This document shows positions 51,031-63,223 of a stretch of 64,000 nucleotides of DNA, piece after piece (the first letter of the stretch is position 1; each line of letters begins with the position of its first letter). The notes under the pieces are model-generated. The model ran no database searches. It was not told the DNA's origin and saw nothing but the letters and a program-made list of their open reading frames with translations. The translations under genes and the position numbers were made by a program. The stretch comes from Actinostola sp. cb2023 (taxonomy: Eukaryota > Cnidaria > Anthozoa > Actiniaria > Actinostolidae). The stretch spans positions 62,001 to 126,000 of the forward strand of contig JAUJYZ010001033.1 of assembly GCA_033675265.1 (NCBI GenBank), written 5' to 3'.

Positions 51031-51270
51031 TTACTGATCTTCCGCTCCACATCCAGCGAGTAGCAATTCCAGTAGTTGATCCACTTTCAGTCGAAGGCGG
51101 ACAAGATCTAACTTCATCTGTTTGTTCTCGGCAATCAAAACTTCTAGTTGGTTTTTCTCTTCTTCAAATTCTTTTGTCATGACTATACCGCTGTCGGCCA
51201 TGACTGATTGGTTTTCCCGCCACACTTCCCTATGTAGCCACCCGCCCCGCTGACCAGTACTGTCCGACAT
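51031..51270 (-). CDS. coiled-coil protein starting inside the terminal repeat
   Basis: ATG at 51270 lies within the right terminal inverted repeat, so the first 17 codons (SDSTGQRGGWLHREVW) are also present at the left end. 79 residues, with a leucine-zipper-like helix (EEKNQLEVLIAENKQMKLDL). Promoter must lie in the terminal 136 bases. Confidence 0.6.
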   Translation of the reverse strand: MSDSTGQRGGWLHREVWRENQSVMADSGIVMTKEFEEEKNQLEVLIAENKQMKLDLVRLRLKVDQLLELLLAGCGAEDQ

Positions 51271-51406
51271 TTTCAGCCGCTGACTCCAAGTTATTTTGTC
51301 TGGAGGCTCACTTTGTGGAATAATCGCTGACCAGTAGGTCCCCTTCCTTTTAACAGGACCGTGGGCTCAAGAAGGTCGGTGATCTGAACTAACCTCTATT
51401 ACTACT
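51220..51406 (-). repeat. right terminal inverted repeat, 187 bp
   Basis: Exact inverse of 23583-23769. Confidence 0.97.
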
Positions 51407-51412
51407 CATAAG
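51407..51412 (+). other. 6-bp target-site duplication, right
   Basis: CATAAG, identical to 23577-23582. Confidence 0.95.
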
Positions 51413-52264
51413 GCTAATGCATATAACAGAGGGTTTGGACAGCGGCCCATGCCACAACAACTTTCAAAAGGAAAATCTGTTGATGCTTGATCAGCGAATG
51501 CATGCATTTCCTTTTTCTAATGGAGGAGGCCTTGCAGCTAGTAAATTCGAACAAATATATAAAGCAACACAAAATTATGGTCAAAATCGTTGCAGGATAG
51601 TTGAACTGATTTGCTCAAAACAGATGAGACATCGCCAATGTCGATACTGCCGATCTGTTCAAGCTAGAACTGAAAGCAACTAAAATACGCGAGCTAGCTT
51701 TGCACAACGTAATTTTACGAAATGGACGCGGATGTGATGACGTTTTTTTGTTAGACGATCTAAAGTAGGAACGTAAGTGTGGTTGAAACCGTCTTGGACT
51801 CCTACTTCGGTACTTTTGAAGTGCAGACGAAACCATAACTACAAAGTATGTTACTTTTAAGTAAAAAAGTCGACCAAATCCTGTTTACACTCAAAGTAAG
51901 ACTAAAGTATACTTAAGGCCTACTTTAGAGGTCTAGTGTGAACACGGCTAGTCTTTAGGAGGCTACCACGAACCTGGATGGCCGCCATCTTGTTTCTAGA
52001 TCTACAATCACTGCGCGCGCAGTGAGTATTATAACAATAGAGCAGTTCCGTCGAGGGACTATGCTGTGCTATTATCCAACTGTACTCAGTAGAGTACAAA
52101 TAACAGCCAAAACGCGTACAAATATCTCGCGATATTTATATAGTAGGAAACCGGTTTTGCCGGTACGTTTTCTAAACATGCCATGCACCTTACCGGCGTA
52201 CACACGACGAGAAAAAACAAACTGGTGGAACAATCCCTATGGCAAGTATTACATTTGTGTCATG

Positions 52265-52536
52265 CAGTGAAGTCATCTACTCAACTCAAACAATGAACAA
52301 GTACGGCTTCGCGCCATACATTTCTTTGTGTTTAGTTTCTTGGATGATTTTATTTCTATGAAGCTAAAAGTTTGGATGAAGGAGTTTTCTTACATTATTT
52401 GTGCTTACTATTGATTGTCTGACAAGTTTTGTTCAATGCTGAGCTGTTATCTGAACAAAACATTGAGATATTTTGACTCACAAAATACAAAGAAATGTAT
52501 GGAGCTGAATGTTGGGTTGAGTAGATGACGTCACTG
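52265..52536. mobile_element. 272-bp MITE
   Basis: Ends CAGTGAAGTCATCTACTCAA and the inverse of CAGTGACGTCATCTACTCAA; subterminal TACATTTCTTTGT/ACAAAGAAATGTA also inverted. No coding capacity. Confidence 0.8.
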
Positions 52537-53174
52537 ACACATCTAAAGATTCATAAAAATATAGTACTTCCCTCTGGAATATCGATAAAATATTTTAACT
52601 AGTGATTATTAGACCCTCGAAGAATTATTCAATGAATCAATTGTTTTATTTACACCATGCCGTTGTACAACAAATATATTTACAGTTTTGATACTTAAAA
52701 TAACAAGACGCTCTACTAGCGTGAACTTGGGCTTCTTAATAAAGCTGTTTTGATAGATTTTAAATGTGAAACCTAATAGCTTGTATCATCATACAGAAGT
52801 AGTTTTAGCCTACATGTATTACTTGCAGAATTTAAGTCACTCGTTGCGTGACTCAGTAGAGCATGCATACGTAATAAAAGCTGACAAGCTGGCGAAGCAC
52901 ATTTCGATTACCTCAATAAAATTACGATCGAGTTCTTACTAAGCCACAGACATCTGTTAGAAATACACTTTCAGACAGAATTGCAAGGCTAAAAAGTATT
53001 CTCTAGGATATTTGCATATTTACTAAGCAGTATTAATGAACGACTCGACTGGCTCGAGCAAGGGAGCACGGCAAAATCCTTTTTGAATGCTGCTGGTGAT
53101 TTGATTTATCGTTACGTACGTCTGCCATCTTGAATTTCGTTGATAAGCTGCTGACCACCACTTCTGTATACTCA

Positions 53175-53205
<31 letters not shown>

Positions 53206-56109
53206 GCGCATGCGCTATGGTGCACTTGCAGATTTGGCATAGAAACACAAAAAGAATAACCGTCTGTAATCTTAGACTTGGGCCTTCCACAGGAAGCCCA
53301 AGTAATTAATTGATGCACTGCACTGCACTGCACGCTAGATTGCCTAAAATAGTTGGGAAAACTAATCAGAGTCAGCCGGGTGCCCTAGTTCACAGAGAGT
53401 TATATTAAAATTGTATCAAAGTTGGGTCAATAGATTACATATAAATATTTATAGAAAATTGGATATAATTTAATATAAGCTGATGAAAATTATCGGTGTT
53501 AAGAGACAATATGACCATGCACTTGAATTGCTCACAGCTTGTTAGATTATACCCAAGCGATTACACTTTCTTTACACTTCCCTTAACATATATAGTACTT
53601 TTAATGTACTTTGAAACGAAAATATACAATTTTGAGCAAGTACTTGTATTGTAGATTTGCTCGAGAAAACGGTCAGTTTGACTTGATTTCCCCATTAACC
53701 AATCAACAGCCGACGTCACACGACACACGCTCATGTCACGAGTAACAAGACGCATTATGTGCGTTCACTCGGGCTGAATTTACGCCATGACCAAATGAAA
53801 TGTTGGCGTGACTGAGCGATTTGCGTTGACATGTACTTAAAGTACATGTATGACCATAAGTTCGAATCAAGTTGCTGCTGAATTTGTAATTGCTGTAAAA
53901 TGGAGTCAAATTCACTGGAGAAAGAGTGCCGGAATACATGCCATTTTTTATATAAATAATCAAATGATATAAATAGTCTATTGAGAGTTTGGGGGACTCA
54001 GCGCACACCCGGTCGCTTACGAGAGGTTCGAACTTTAGGTATTTTGGAAAACTGGTCGCTTGGTAGAGGTGCAAATGTATTTCATTTTGGCAGACTTGTG
54101 CACATCAGCTAGAAATGTGACTTTTTCAGTCATTTACGGCTATTTTTTTGAAAGAAATCCTTGTAAGAGACGCTTTGTAAGACGTCAGTTTGTGTATTTG
54201 GGCTTCAATGTGTCATTTGATCGCCGAAATTGCTCGACATCCTCTTTTAGTGTAGGCCTACCGCGAACGGCGTGTGCTTTTGTAAGCATAGTGAGCGTTT
54301 GGAGAAGAAGACGACGAATAACTTCAAAAAACATCCTTTCAGTGAACCTGCAAGATCTGGAGAAGGGAAACGAACGGATCGACAGAACCGGTTCGACCAT
54401 GTGATGGTTGCCATGGTTTCACTTTGCACGACCGTGAGGGCCTAGATTTGTGACACGACGGCACCGTTTGCATTTTAAGACTCGTGCTAGCACCGAGTAA
54501 CAAGTCATGTACTGTTCAGGCGAAAACAACCGTGCCCGAAACCCACTATTAAAATACGCCTCAAACCTTCAAATAACTATCAATCTTTATTTCTAGCAAG
54601 TATTTGAAGAACAAGGTAGAAAAGGGAAGCTTTCAAGCGAAAATCAAACTTGACCTCGTACACAAACTTCGAAATCCACACTTCCACAGGGATCCCAATT
54701 CTTGAAGCATGTCAGTTAGCTCATTCCCAATGTCTAGTTTGGTTTGTCGTTGGCTCTGGGGAACCCTGAAATTTTAGCGAATTTCATTGGCTGTTGAAAT
54801 CAACAATGCCTGATCGTATTTGATTGGTCCATGAGATAAACAAATGGATTCAAACCTGCAAAGCGAACGAAACAGCGACGGTTGTATTTTCATACAATAT
54901 TATTTTCAAAAAATATATTCCTTTTTCGAATTATAAATCTATGGAAATGAGAGTGACTGTCTAGACATCAATTGATCTAAATTCGTAAAGGGAGATCTAA
55001 CAATATATAAATTATATTAACGGCTGCAGTGACCTACCACAGAGAAGACGTAATCGATCGTACTCGCTTTGAGTATTTTAAAGGAATATTTTTATAATTC
55101 AAGAGAAACAATAACAAAGCGGAAGACAAGAAGGCTCACATGCAAGATTATATTAGAACATGTATTTATCGTCCAGCCTTTATCGCAACAGAGCCAGAGA
55201 AGAACTGATGATGAACGTCAAAGGGCTTTTAAACGGCTACACGAAGATAAATGTACAAACTTGTTTCAAATCGAACCAACGTAAACACTACGTAGCCAGT
55301 AGACTCTTCCACAGTACCCGCTCTCAGCGGTCTTTAATTAGTATGAGCATGTGCTCTGACGACTTGGTCGTCAAAATTTGACGACCGAGCAACAGGGTTT
55401 TCCAGAGCCCACGACCAACCAAATGACGAGTGGGCACTGGGTACGAGAATGGTACATATCTACTGCTGGTGAACATTCTAAGTTTGCAATAGACCTCTGT
55501 CAATCGTCTGGCATTGAGCTTGGCTAGGCATGCTTACACGGACAGCATCCAAGTAGATGATGCAACCCTTCTTTTACCCGGATTGCTTGGCTTTATAGAG
55601 GCCGAGGGAGACTTGGCACTGGCTAAACCATAATGCAAGGGAGGTTAGTGCCCAGTACATGTGGTGTTGCATGTTCTGATGTACTTGTTTCTACATCATC
55701 CCTTTAGCTATAGCTTCTGAGAATACAGGCAATTCCTTGTACTTTGCCACAAGAGCACTGCAAATGTACATGTAGTAAAACTTTACTTGGCGTTTATGAA
55801 ATTATTATTATTTGGCAACACAATGCAAACTGTACATTATCATATGACCCATATGGCCCTGCTCGCGCGCTCTAAATAAACCCTCCGGAAAATTTGGTTG
55901 TGTTTAATTTCACCACAAGTTAGTAAATGTACATACTTGACATGTACATGTATGTTCTTAGTTGACTGACAGATATAATGAGATACAATGTACAGTAGAG
56001 GATGAAACCAGGGATCTACATGTACGTCATGTAACTCACCACTGGGCACCAAAAATACACAACATGCTAAACAACACTATTATTGTGTCATCACGCCAGG
56101 ATTATATAA
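52537..56109. other. AT-rich intergenic sequence, no gene identified
   Basis: Only short frames on both strands without recognisable motifs. A 5-bp GCACT array (about 53,316-53,332) and several short inverted motifs are visible. A third exon of the MED9 gene would be expected on the minus strand somewhere below 56,985, but I could not place it. Confidence 0.5.
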
Positions 56110-56382
56110 TTGTTACATATGTAAGATATACATTTTATTTAGTTTGATAAACGTTTTCGATCATTCGATCATCATCAGATTCAATGCTGGAGGTCAATGG
56201 TGAATGAAATTAAATACTTAAGTGATGCCTCTAGGGAATAAGTGATGCCTCTATTCCCTAGAGGCATCACTTAAGTATTTAATTTCATTCACCATTGACC
56301 TCCAGCTTTGAATCTGATGATGATCGAATGATCGAAAACGTTTATCAAACTAAATAAAATGTATATCTTACATATGTAACAA
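56110..56382. repeat. 273-bp nearly perfect foldback
   Basis: Two arms of roughly 130 bases are near-perfect inverse copies (TTGTTACATATGTAAGATAT at the left edge and its inverse at the right), meeting at a short loop around 56,230-56,250 with CTCTAGGGAATA / TATTCCCTAGAG. Contains two copies of GATCATTCGATCATCATCAG. A single long hairpin transcript would be fully double-stranded. Confidence 0.85.
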
Positions 56383-56550
56383 CACTATTATTATTATTAC
56401 CATTATTTATTGAACAAACTTGCCGATGTAAAATTTAAATCACTTGACTGCACTTGTCAATTTTGCAAATAGTAAATGTCCATACTCAATTATGAGTTAG
56501 CTTTTAACTTATCACTGTTAGCTTTTAGCCTCCATATACTTATCATATCT

Positions 56551-56770
56551 AAACAAATATCTAATGAGATGCAAAATGTTAAACATGCTAAAATACAACT
56601 GTTTAACCACAAAATAGTGCTGAAAATTATTGTGTTGTCCTTGCTGGATGCGATACTAATCTGAAATTGATGAATCTGATATATTACATGTATAAGAAAA
56701 TAAGTGATGTTTCACACTTTGCATCTCATTTGATATCTTGTATCTCATTAGATATTTGTATAAATGTATA
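56551..56770. mobile_element. MITE, same family as 15230-15446
   Basis: AAATATCTAATGAGATGCAA at the left edge and its inverse at the right; body nearly identical to the copy near 15.3 kb. Confidence 0.8.
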
Positions 56771-56984
56771 CTACAACATTTAGAACTGCAATCGAGTGTG
56801 TATATAATTAGTACATTAACTACATGTAATCTTATATTCATTTTTTCTTGTAAATTAGCATGTTCAGGTTTAAAATAGTTTGCAAGACATATTCTAAAAT
56901 TACATGGGTGATAAAACGTGACAGTGCATGTATGTCTTATTACAACTAAAAACTCTCTATACTATTTCAATCTAGCCCATGTAC

Positions 56985-57563
56985 CTTTTCTGTTCAAATT
57001 CTTTGTTATGCTTCATAAGAAGAGCCTTTTGTTCCTCACAACTCATATCCAACCCAGGCAGTGTGTCTAGTAGTTCTCTACAATGTTGAATCTTACCTCT
57101 GAAGTTGTTCACCTGGTAGAAAGATTAACAACTCTTTGATTGTCCGTTGATTAATTACCTTTATAGTAAGCTTACTTTAAATTTAATACACCAACATTGC
57201 TACTTCAATATTGTTGGCAGGTGATTGTTGCAGCGTGTCCACCCCTGCAATTTTTGCAGCCAAGGACAAGACTATTGCACACAAACAGGCAAATAAAACA
57301 CAACTGACGAAATCTATGCTAGAGAATAAAGAACGTAGCTTAAAAAGCTTAATTTTTTGGAAATTCAAAACTTTGGAAATATATTTTGACTTCGATTTAC
57401 TACTAGTGATCAATATCTTCAGTACAAGCACGATTTATTGATTGAGTACCTTTTTAGCCATTTCTTGAGTGTCTCCAGTCTTCTGTACAGAGTGGATAAT
57501 ATCAAAGATGCCAGGAAGAAGATTGAACTCATTCACGATATTCACCTTCGCTGGCTCCTCCAT
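56985..57563 (-). CDS. MED9: Mediator subunit 9 (MED9), first two exons
   Basis: Exon 1 57563-57450 (38 codons from ATG) and exon 2 57112-56985, both with GT/AG borders and matching phase; the second ends two bases into a codon, so at least one more exon follows at lower coordinates. Residues EFNLLPGIFDIIHSVQKTGD and RELLDTLPGLDMSCEEQKAL match the conserved Med9 domain. MED9 is a small middle-module subunit of the Mediator complex that links transcription factors to RNA polymerase II in the nucleus. A host gene, intact as far as seen. Confidence 0.85.
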
Positions 57564-58459
57564 CTTGAATAACGAGAGGGAATGGGGCGACAATTATAAC
57601 ACAGGTAGCCCAACATCATGGTGATTGACACCGAAAGGAACCGAAAGGAACCAAAAGGGATATTTTTTCTACCCTGGGTAGGCCGAGGGGGCTTGTCTTA
57701 TGCTTTATATGTCGCTATAGTGAAGACCAGGCTAAGCGACTTATCAAACTCCATCCCAATTTACTGTTATCTAAAACAGCATTACATGATTGAATTTTAA
57801 GCAAATAATGCAAGAAAATCACAACTTTCTTGTAAAAGTACATTTTATCGCCCATACGCGCAAGCCAATTTATTAGTGTAATCAGTCATGTTTTCCAAAT
57901 TCTCCTGAATTTATCGTGACATTGCTGTCATGCGCAGGCCATACCTCTAACACATTTCACACTTTCAGAATGCTTTACTGATTATATAAAACAAAATTAG
58001 CTTCTGTGCATTACTTTAATGGAAGACCATTTATATACTTGCTATATATACACAGTACACTGTCTATGTCCTTGTACAATTCACAATATAAACTGCTGTA
58101 ACGCGACAGCAGTTCATGATAATATCAAGTCTCAAATCAGTAAGCTTTGTTAATTAGGATTAAAAGTACATGCAGTTTATAATTACTGTACAAATTACAA
58201 ATCAAAAACTATATATTCTATATTTAATCTGGCAACAACTCTCTTGATTATTAGCGAGAAAGCCTAACTGAAAGAGTTCCTTTGGCCTATGTTGTGATGA
58301 GTACCACCCCCACGGGCAGAAAAAGTGCACCAACACTAAACTGATAGAAACAAAAGATATATGGGTGTGGTAGGCGTACATGGCGGTTTTCCCGCTCTCA
58401 AGAATCTCAATCAAAATCGACATGTTCTTCTTCTAGTGCCTTTATAGAGTGATTCCAAT

Positions 58460-58614
58460 AGAGTGATTCCAATAAACCTGGGTACTACTAATTAGCTGTC
58501 AGTGTTTATTAGATGCAAAGGAACTGAAGAGAAAACAAAGGAGTGAGTGTCTAATAGTGTGTATTGGTGTAGTTAGTAATGCCCAGGTTTATTGGAATCA
58601 CTCTATTACCTTTT
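58460..58614. mobile_element. 155-bp MITE
   Basis: Ends AGAGTGATTCCAATAAACCT and the inverse. Copies of the same unit lie at 58873-59030, about 62,475-62,625 and about 62,884-63,023, and the terminal motif also occurs at about 352-415. Confidence 0.75.
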
Positions 58615-58872
58615 GTTTATCCTTATTTATTGTGCTATGCTTTCGTTATGGAGTACATATTTGTCATTATTTATCTCTATTGCAATTTTTATTCTTCTTT
58701 TAATTTTTTTTTTTTTTTGCTATTGTAAATATATTGTTCACTGATGACCTTAAATTGTATAACTTACTACCAAGAGACAATAACCTATATAGTAGATAAA
58801 TTAGTATAAATTAGTTCATGATCTCTTGTTACTACGTACTGTATAATACCAGTAACTGAGTAATTTATATAT

Positions 58873-59030
58873 GAGTGATTCCAATAAATTAACGTTGGCA
58901 TTACTAACTGCACCAATACACACTATTAGACACTCACTCTTTTGTTTTCTTTTGTTTCGGCTTTGCATCTAATAAACACTGACAGCTAATTAGTAGGTCC
59001 CAGGTTTATTGGAATCACTCTAATATATAA
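58873..59030. mobile_element. MITE, inverted copy of 58460-58614
   Basis: Same terminal sequence and body in the opposite orientation (CACTCACTCTTTTGTTTTC versus GAAAACAAAGGAGTGAGTG). Confidence 0.7.
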
Positions 59031-59175
59031 CTAAGTGACTAGTTCAGCCTTCATGGCCTTAGTTATTTCAGTTACTGAGCTTGTACCAAAAATATCTCAC
59101 ACTACTGTATATTCAGTAAAGTATTTTTGCTCTGCAATTCTGGTACTAAATAAACTATTGTCATTGTAGGCACAT

Positions 59176-60626
59176 TTATACGGTACTCTCGTACCATATA
59201 TTTGCGGTGTTGTGCTGTTCCATCTGTTTCAGTACTCTACGAAGCCATTCCACTAATGGCAGCACGTTTTCATCACATATACGTTCATAGATAGACAGAG
59301 CTCTTTTGTAACATGTTTTTGCCTCGTCAAGTTTTTCCAGTTGTTTAAGCGAATTGCCAAGGTTGTTCAGGATATCACCAACCCATCGACGATTTTCATC
59401 ATCAGCTTCAATTTTAAAAGTAGCTAATGCTCTTTCATAACATGTCTTTGCTTTTTGGTGTTTGCCGAGAAGACTGTAAGTTGTGCCAAGATTATACAAT
59501 ACCACACCTACTGGTGTGTCATTTGTTTCGTAAATGGCTAGACATTTTTTGTAACATGTTTTTGCTTCATTGAATTGCCTCAGTTTATGAAGAACAAAAC
59601 CAAGTTTGTCCAATGTACTACCCACTGATAGATGCCTTTCATCATATGCAGTTTCGTAAATTGCCAGAGCTCTTTCGTAACATGTTTTTGCTTCGCGGTG
59701 TTGTCCCAGTTCTGCGAGTGTATCTCCAATATTGTCCAATGTACTACCCACTAATGGGTGGCTTTCATCATATGCAGTTTCGTAAATGGCTAGAGCTCTT
59801 TCGTAACATGTTTTTGCTTCACGGTGTTGTCCCAGTTCTGCGAGTGTATCTCCAAGTTTGTTCAATGTACTACCCACTAATGGATGGCTTTCATCATATG
59901 CAGTTTCGTAAATTGCCAGGGCTCTTTCGGTAGCATGTTTCTGCTTCACGGTGTTGTCCCAGTTCTGCGAGTGTATCTCCAAGGATCAAGAGAGTATCAC
60001 CAATCCATGGATACTGGTTTTCATTGTCGTGTAAATAAAAAATTAAGTTCGAAGCACGAAATTCGGAGAAATGTACGTTCTTTGTAGTACCAACGCGTGG
60101 ATTGTTTTTCTCATCCTCTAACTTAGAAATTACAAGAAGGACTTTCTCGTAACATTCTTTTACTTCGTTGTATTGTCCCAGTCGTCCGAGCGTTTCCGCA
60201 AGATGGCCGAGTGTTTGAAACACGTACCAAAGGATGATGTTTATCATATACAGTTTCATAAATGGCTAGTGCTCTTTTATAGCATATTTTTGCTTCTTCG
60301 TGTTGTCGCAGATCACTAAGCGTCCTTGCAAGATTGATACAAGTGTGAGCCACGGATAGAAGATCGCAATAATTAGGATTAGGATTAGGATAATTAGGAT
60401 TACCATCATGTGTAACTTTATCAATTCTTAAGGCTTGTTCGTAACATGTTTTTGCTTCTTCGAGTTGATGCAGTGCACGGAACGTGTTACCAAGATTCAT
60501 GAGTGCGATTCCCTTAGGCGGATAGTTTTCCTCACATAACCATTTGAAAATAGCTATGGCTTTTTCGAAACATATTTTTGCTTTATCAATCTGATTTAGT
60601 TTAGCGAATGCTAAATGGTATATCAC
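59176..60626 (-). pseudogene. TPR-repeat protein (kinesin-light-chain/nephrocystin type), two frame breaks
   Basis: Three overlapping minus-strand frames (60626-60123, 60259-59894, 59982-59176) continue one another. They form at least ten TPR units of the type LGDTLAELGQHREAKTCYER plus ALAIYETAYDESHP, about 42-44 residues each. TPR arrays act as protein-binding superhelices. Frame changes near 60,220 and 59,930 each come from single-base differences relative to the sister copy, which reads through the first site. Long, near-identical repeats (59,620-59,930) show recent unit duplication. Upstream domains, if any, are absent. Confidence 0.75.
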
Positions 60627-61166
60627 ACCTAGGTTAAACGCAACACCAACATGATATTTTGGATTCTTGCCCTTTGAACCATATTACCGCACGTGTTGTG
60701 GTGTGAGCCAATGGGCAGGTTTCTAAATTTGAGCTGTTTGAGTTTCAGAGTCGACACGCAAGTAACATACATTGGCTTTCTGAGTTGGTGTTTGTTGCTC
60801 TCGCTACACCGTACTGATGAGTTCCAAAAGAACGAAACAGCTGTCTACGGTTGCCGATCCTGGCTCTCTCTTGCTCTATCATGTTGGTGTTGTGTTAAGC
60901 TTTTTATTTCTACGTAGTATCAGCCTTTCTTGAATTTCATATTACATGATTGAATTTTAAGCAAATAATGCAAGAAAATCACAACTTTCTTGTAAAAGTA
61001 CTATTGTACTTTTTAGTTTTAGAACATTTTATCGCCCATACGCGCAAGCCAATTTATTAGTGTAATCAGTCATGTTTTCCAAATTCTCCTGAATTTATCG
61101 TGACATTGCTGTCATGCGCAGGCCACACCTCTAACACATTTCACACTTTCAGAATGCTTTACTGAT
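60627..61166. other. start of the second tandem copy, no gene
   Basis: Contains a short unique stretch (60,660-60,945), then, from 60,945, sequence equal to 57,780-58,020. Confidence 0.6.
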
Positions 61167-62059
61167 CACGGTGGGCATAAATGACCCTAAAATCGCTCAC
61201 TCAAAACGTCCTCTTTTTACAAAATCAATAATATTTTTAAAAGTCTTCCATGAAATGAAATAAAAATTTCAGAGTTTCTTTATTAAAGTTAGTGTGGCAT
61301 TTCAAACTATTCGTTGGTAAAATCTGACGCAATGATGACGTCATAATAAAAAGTTACAATTGCTGTGAAAATTTAGTTTAAACACAATGATAAAATAAAG
61401 TGCATATTTTGAAAGAGAATAACATCTTGTGCACTTCGGTGAACTTTTCATAATGTTCCGATTATTAGAACCTGAGTTATAAGGGATTTAGTGTTTTGAT
61501 GACGTCATTATTTATGACGTCATCGGTAAAATAAAAAAACAGTTTGAAGGGAGAGAAATCCGTAAAATGCTTTATTTACATTTATTATTGTTATAGAAGT
61601 ATTTTAATTCTACACAGTGGCGGATTTTTATGTTCATTAACTCTCTTAGAGATATTTTAAAATATATGTGACGTCATAATGACGTGTTAACTTTTTTAAT
61701 TGTTTTTAAAATATTATTTGAACTACTTACGCTCAAAAAATCAAAATTCTAAAACCAACAAAATGTCCGCATGTCATAGTTCTTCCAATACGCTAAGTAT
61801 GGGGCTAAAATGTTGTCAAGCAAAAAAGTTTTGCCAAGCGATGTATTTTACCGATGGTTTTGTATGAATTATTTCCCGCCAAATTTTCCCGGGAAAAAAT
61901 ATCATGTTAAAAATATTCATAACTCTGGTTGCCTTCGTCCAATTTCTAAACGGTTTTCGATTTTAGGCTCGTTATCACGAGAACAACGAAGTAACATCAA
62001 TTTTGCGATTTTCCAAAAAAATCATATGAGCGATTTTCGAGCCATTTATGCCCACCGTG
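61167..62059. mobile_element. 893-bp element with CACGG ends and GAT duplication
   Basis: Ends CACGGTGGGCATAAATG and its inverse, flanked by GAT (61164-61166, 62060-62062). The sister duplicate lacks the insertion and keeps a continuous ACTGATTATATAAAAC, proving mobility. Three-base duplications and CAC-type ends recall CACTA-like elements, but no transposase is present. Confidence 0.8.
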
Positions 62060-63223
62060 GATTATAAAACAAAATTAGCTTCTGTGCATTACTTTAATGG
62101 AAGACCATTTATATACTTGCTATATATACACAGTACACTGTCTATGTCCTTGTACAATTCACAATATAAACTGCTGTAACGCGACAGCAGCAAGTTCATG
62201 ATAATATCAAGTCTCAAATCAGTAAGCTTTGTTAATTAGGATTAAAAGTACATAAATGGCACCGTAGACCAATTAGCGTGCAGTTTATAATTACTGTACA
62301 AATTAAAAATCAAAAACTAGATATTCTATATTTAATTTGGCAACAACTCTCTTGATTATTAGCGAGAAAGCCTAACTGAAAGAGTTCCTTTGGCCTATAT
62401 TGTGATGAGTACCACCCCCACGGGCAGAAAAAGTGCACCAACAAATCGACATGTTCTTCTTCTAGTGCCTTTATAGAGTGATTCCAATAAACCTGGGTAC
62501 TACTAATTAGCTGTCAGTGTTTATTAGATGCAAAGGAACAAAAGAAAACAAAGGAGTGAGTGTCTAATAGTGTGTATTGGTGTAGTTAGTAATATCCAGG
62601 TTTATTGGAATCACTCTATTACCTTTTGTTTATCCTTATTTATTGTGCTATGCTTTCGTTATGGAGTACATATTTGTCATTATTTATCTCTATTGCAATT
62701 TTTATTCTTCTTTTAATTTTTTTTTTTTTGCTATTGTAAATATATTGTTCACTGATGACCTTAAATTGTATAACTTACTACCAAGAGACAATAACCTATA
62801 TAGTAGATAAATTAGTATAAATTAGTTCATGATCTCTTGTTACTACGTACTGTATAATACCAGTAACTGAGTAATTTATATATGAGTGATTCCAATAAAC
62901 GTTGGCATTACTAACTGCACCAATACACATGCACTATTAGACACTCACTCTTTTGTTTTCTTTTGTTTCTTTGCATCTAATACTGACAGCTAATTAGTAG
63001 GTCCCAGGTTTATTGGAATCACTCTAATATATAACTAAGTGACTAGTTCAGCCTTCATGGCCTTAGTTATATTTCAGTTACTGAGCTTGTACCAAAAATA
63101 TCTCACACTACTGTATATTCAGTAAAGTATTTTTGCTCTGCAATTCTGGTACTAAATAAACTATTGTCATTGTAGGCACATTTATACGGTACTCTCGTAC
63201 CATATATTTGCGGTGTTGTGATG
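62060..63223. other. copy 2 of the upstream repeat region, no gene
   Basis: Near-identical to about 57,980-59,175, including both MITE copies. Confidence 0.75.

Larger units (their letters stand above)
23583..51406. mobile_element. Maverick/Polinton (adintovirus-like) integrated virus, 27.8 kb
   Basis: Bounded by perfect 187-bp terminal inverted repeats that start AG and end CT, and by the CATAAG duplication. Contains the whole Polinton core set: protein-primed polymerase B, rve-type integrase, packaging ATPase, adenain-like protease, major and minor capsid proteins. It also carries many element-specific genes. Layout: plus-strand left arm (23.7-26.9 kb), a long minus-strand block (26.9-47.0 kb), plus-strand spliced genes (47.3-49.2 kb) and a minus-strand right arm (49.2-51.3 kb). 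Identical repeats and intact large frames argue for recent insertion, yet several capsid and integrase frames are broken; part of that is probably sequence error (see findings). Confidence 0.97.
23329..51950. mobile_element. hAT-like non-autonomous element interrupted by the Polinton
   Basis: TAGCTGTGTTCACACTA at 23329 is matched in inverse by TAGTGTGAACACGGCTA ending at 51950. Subterminal AAGTAGGCC is also shared. Eight-base flanks TGCTTTAG (23321-23328) and GTCTTTAG (51951-51958) agree at the last six positions, resembling a hAT 8-bp duplication. Without the 27.8-kb insertion the element would be about 0.8 kb. No transposase visible. Confidence 0.6.
57780..60950. repeat. tandem duplication, copy 1
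   Basis: Matches 60,950-64,000 (end of window) with an offset of about 4.05 kb in the TPR part. It includes the upstream shared stretch (ATTTTATCGCCCATACGCGC, TGACATTGCTGTCATGCGCA) and the TPR gene. Copy 2 contains the extra 893-bp element. Confidence 0.85.

Noticed and set aside
59613..60087. Plus-strand frames with repeated RNMFLLHGVVPVLRVYLQ
   Set aside because: Antisense of the TPR units; the minus strand carries the clear TPR consensus.
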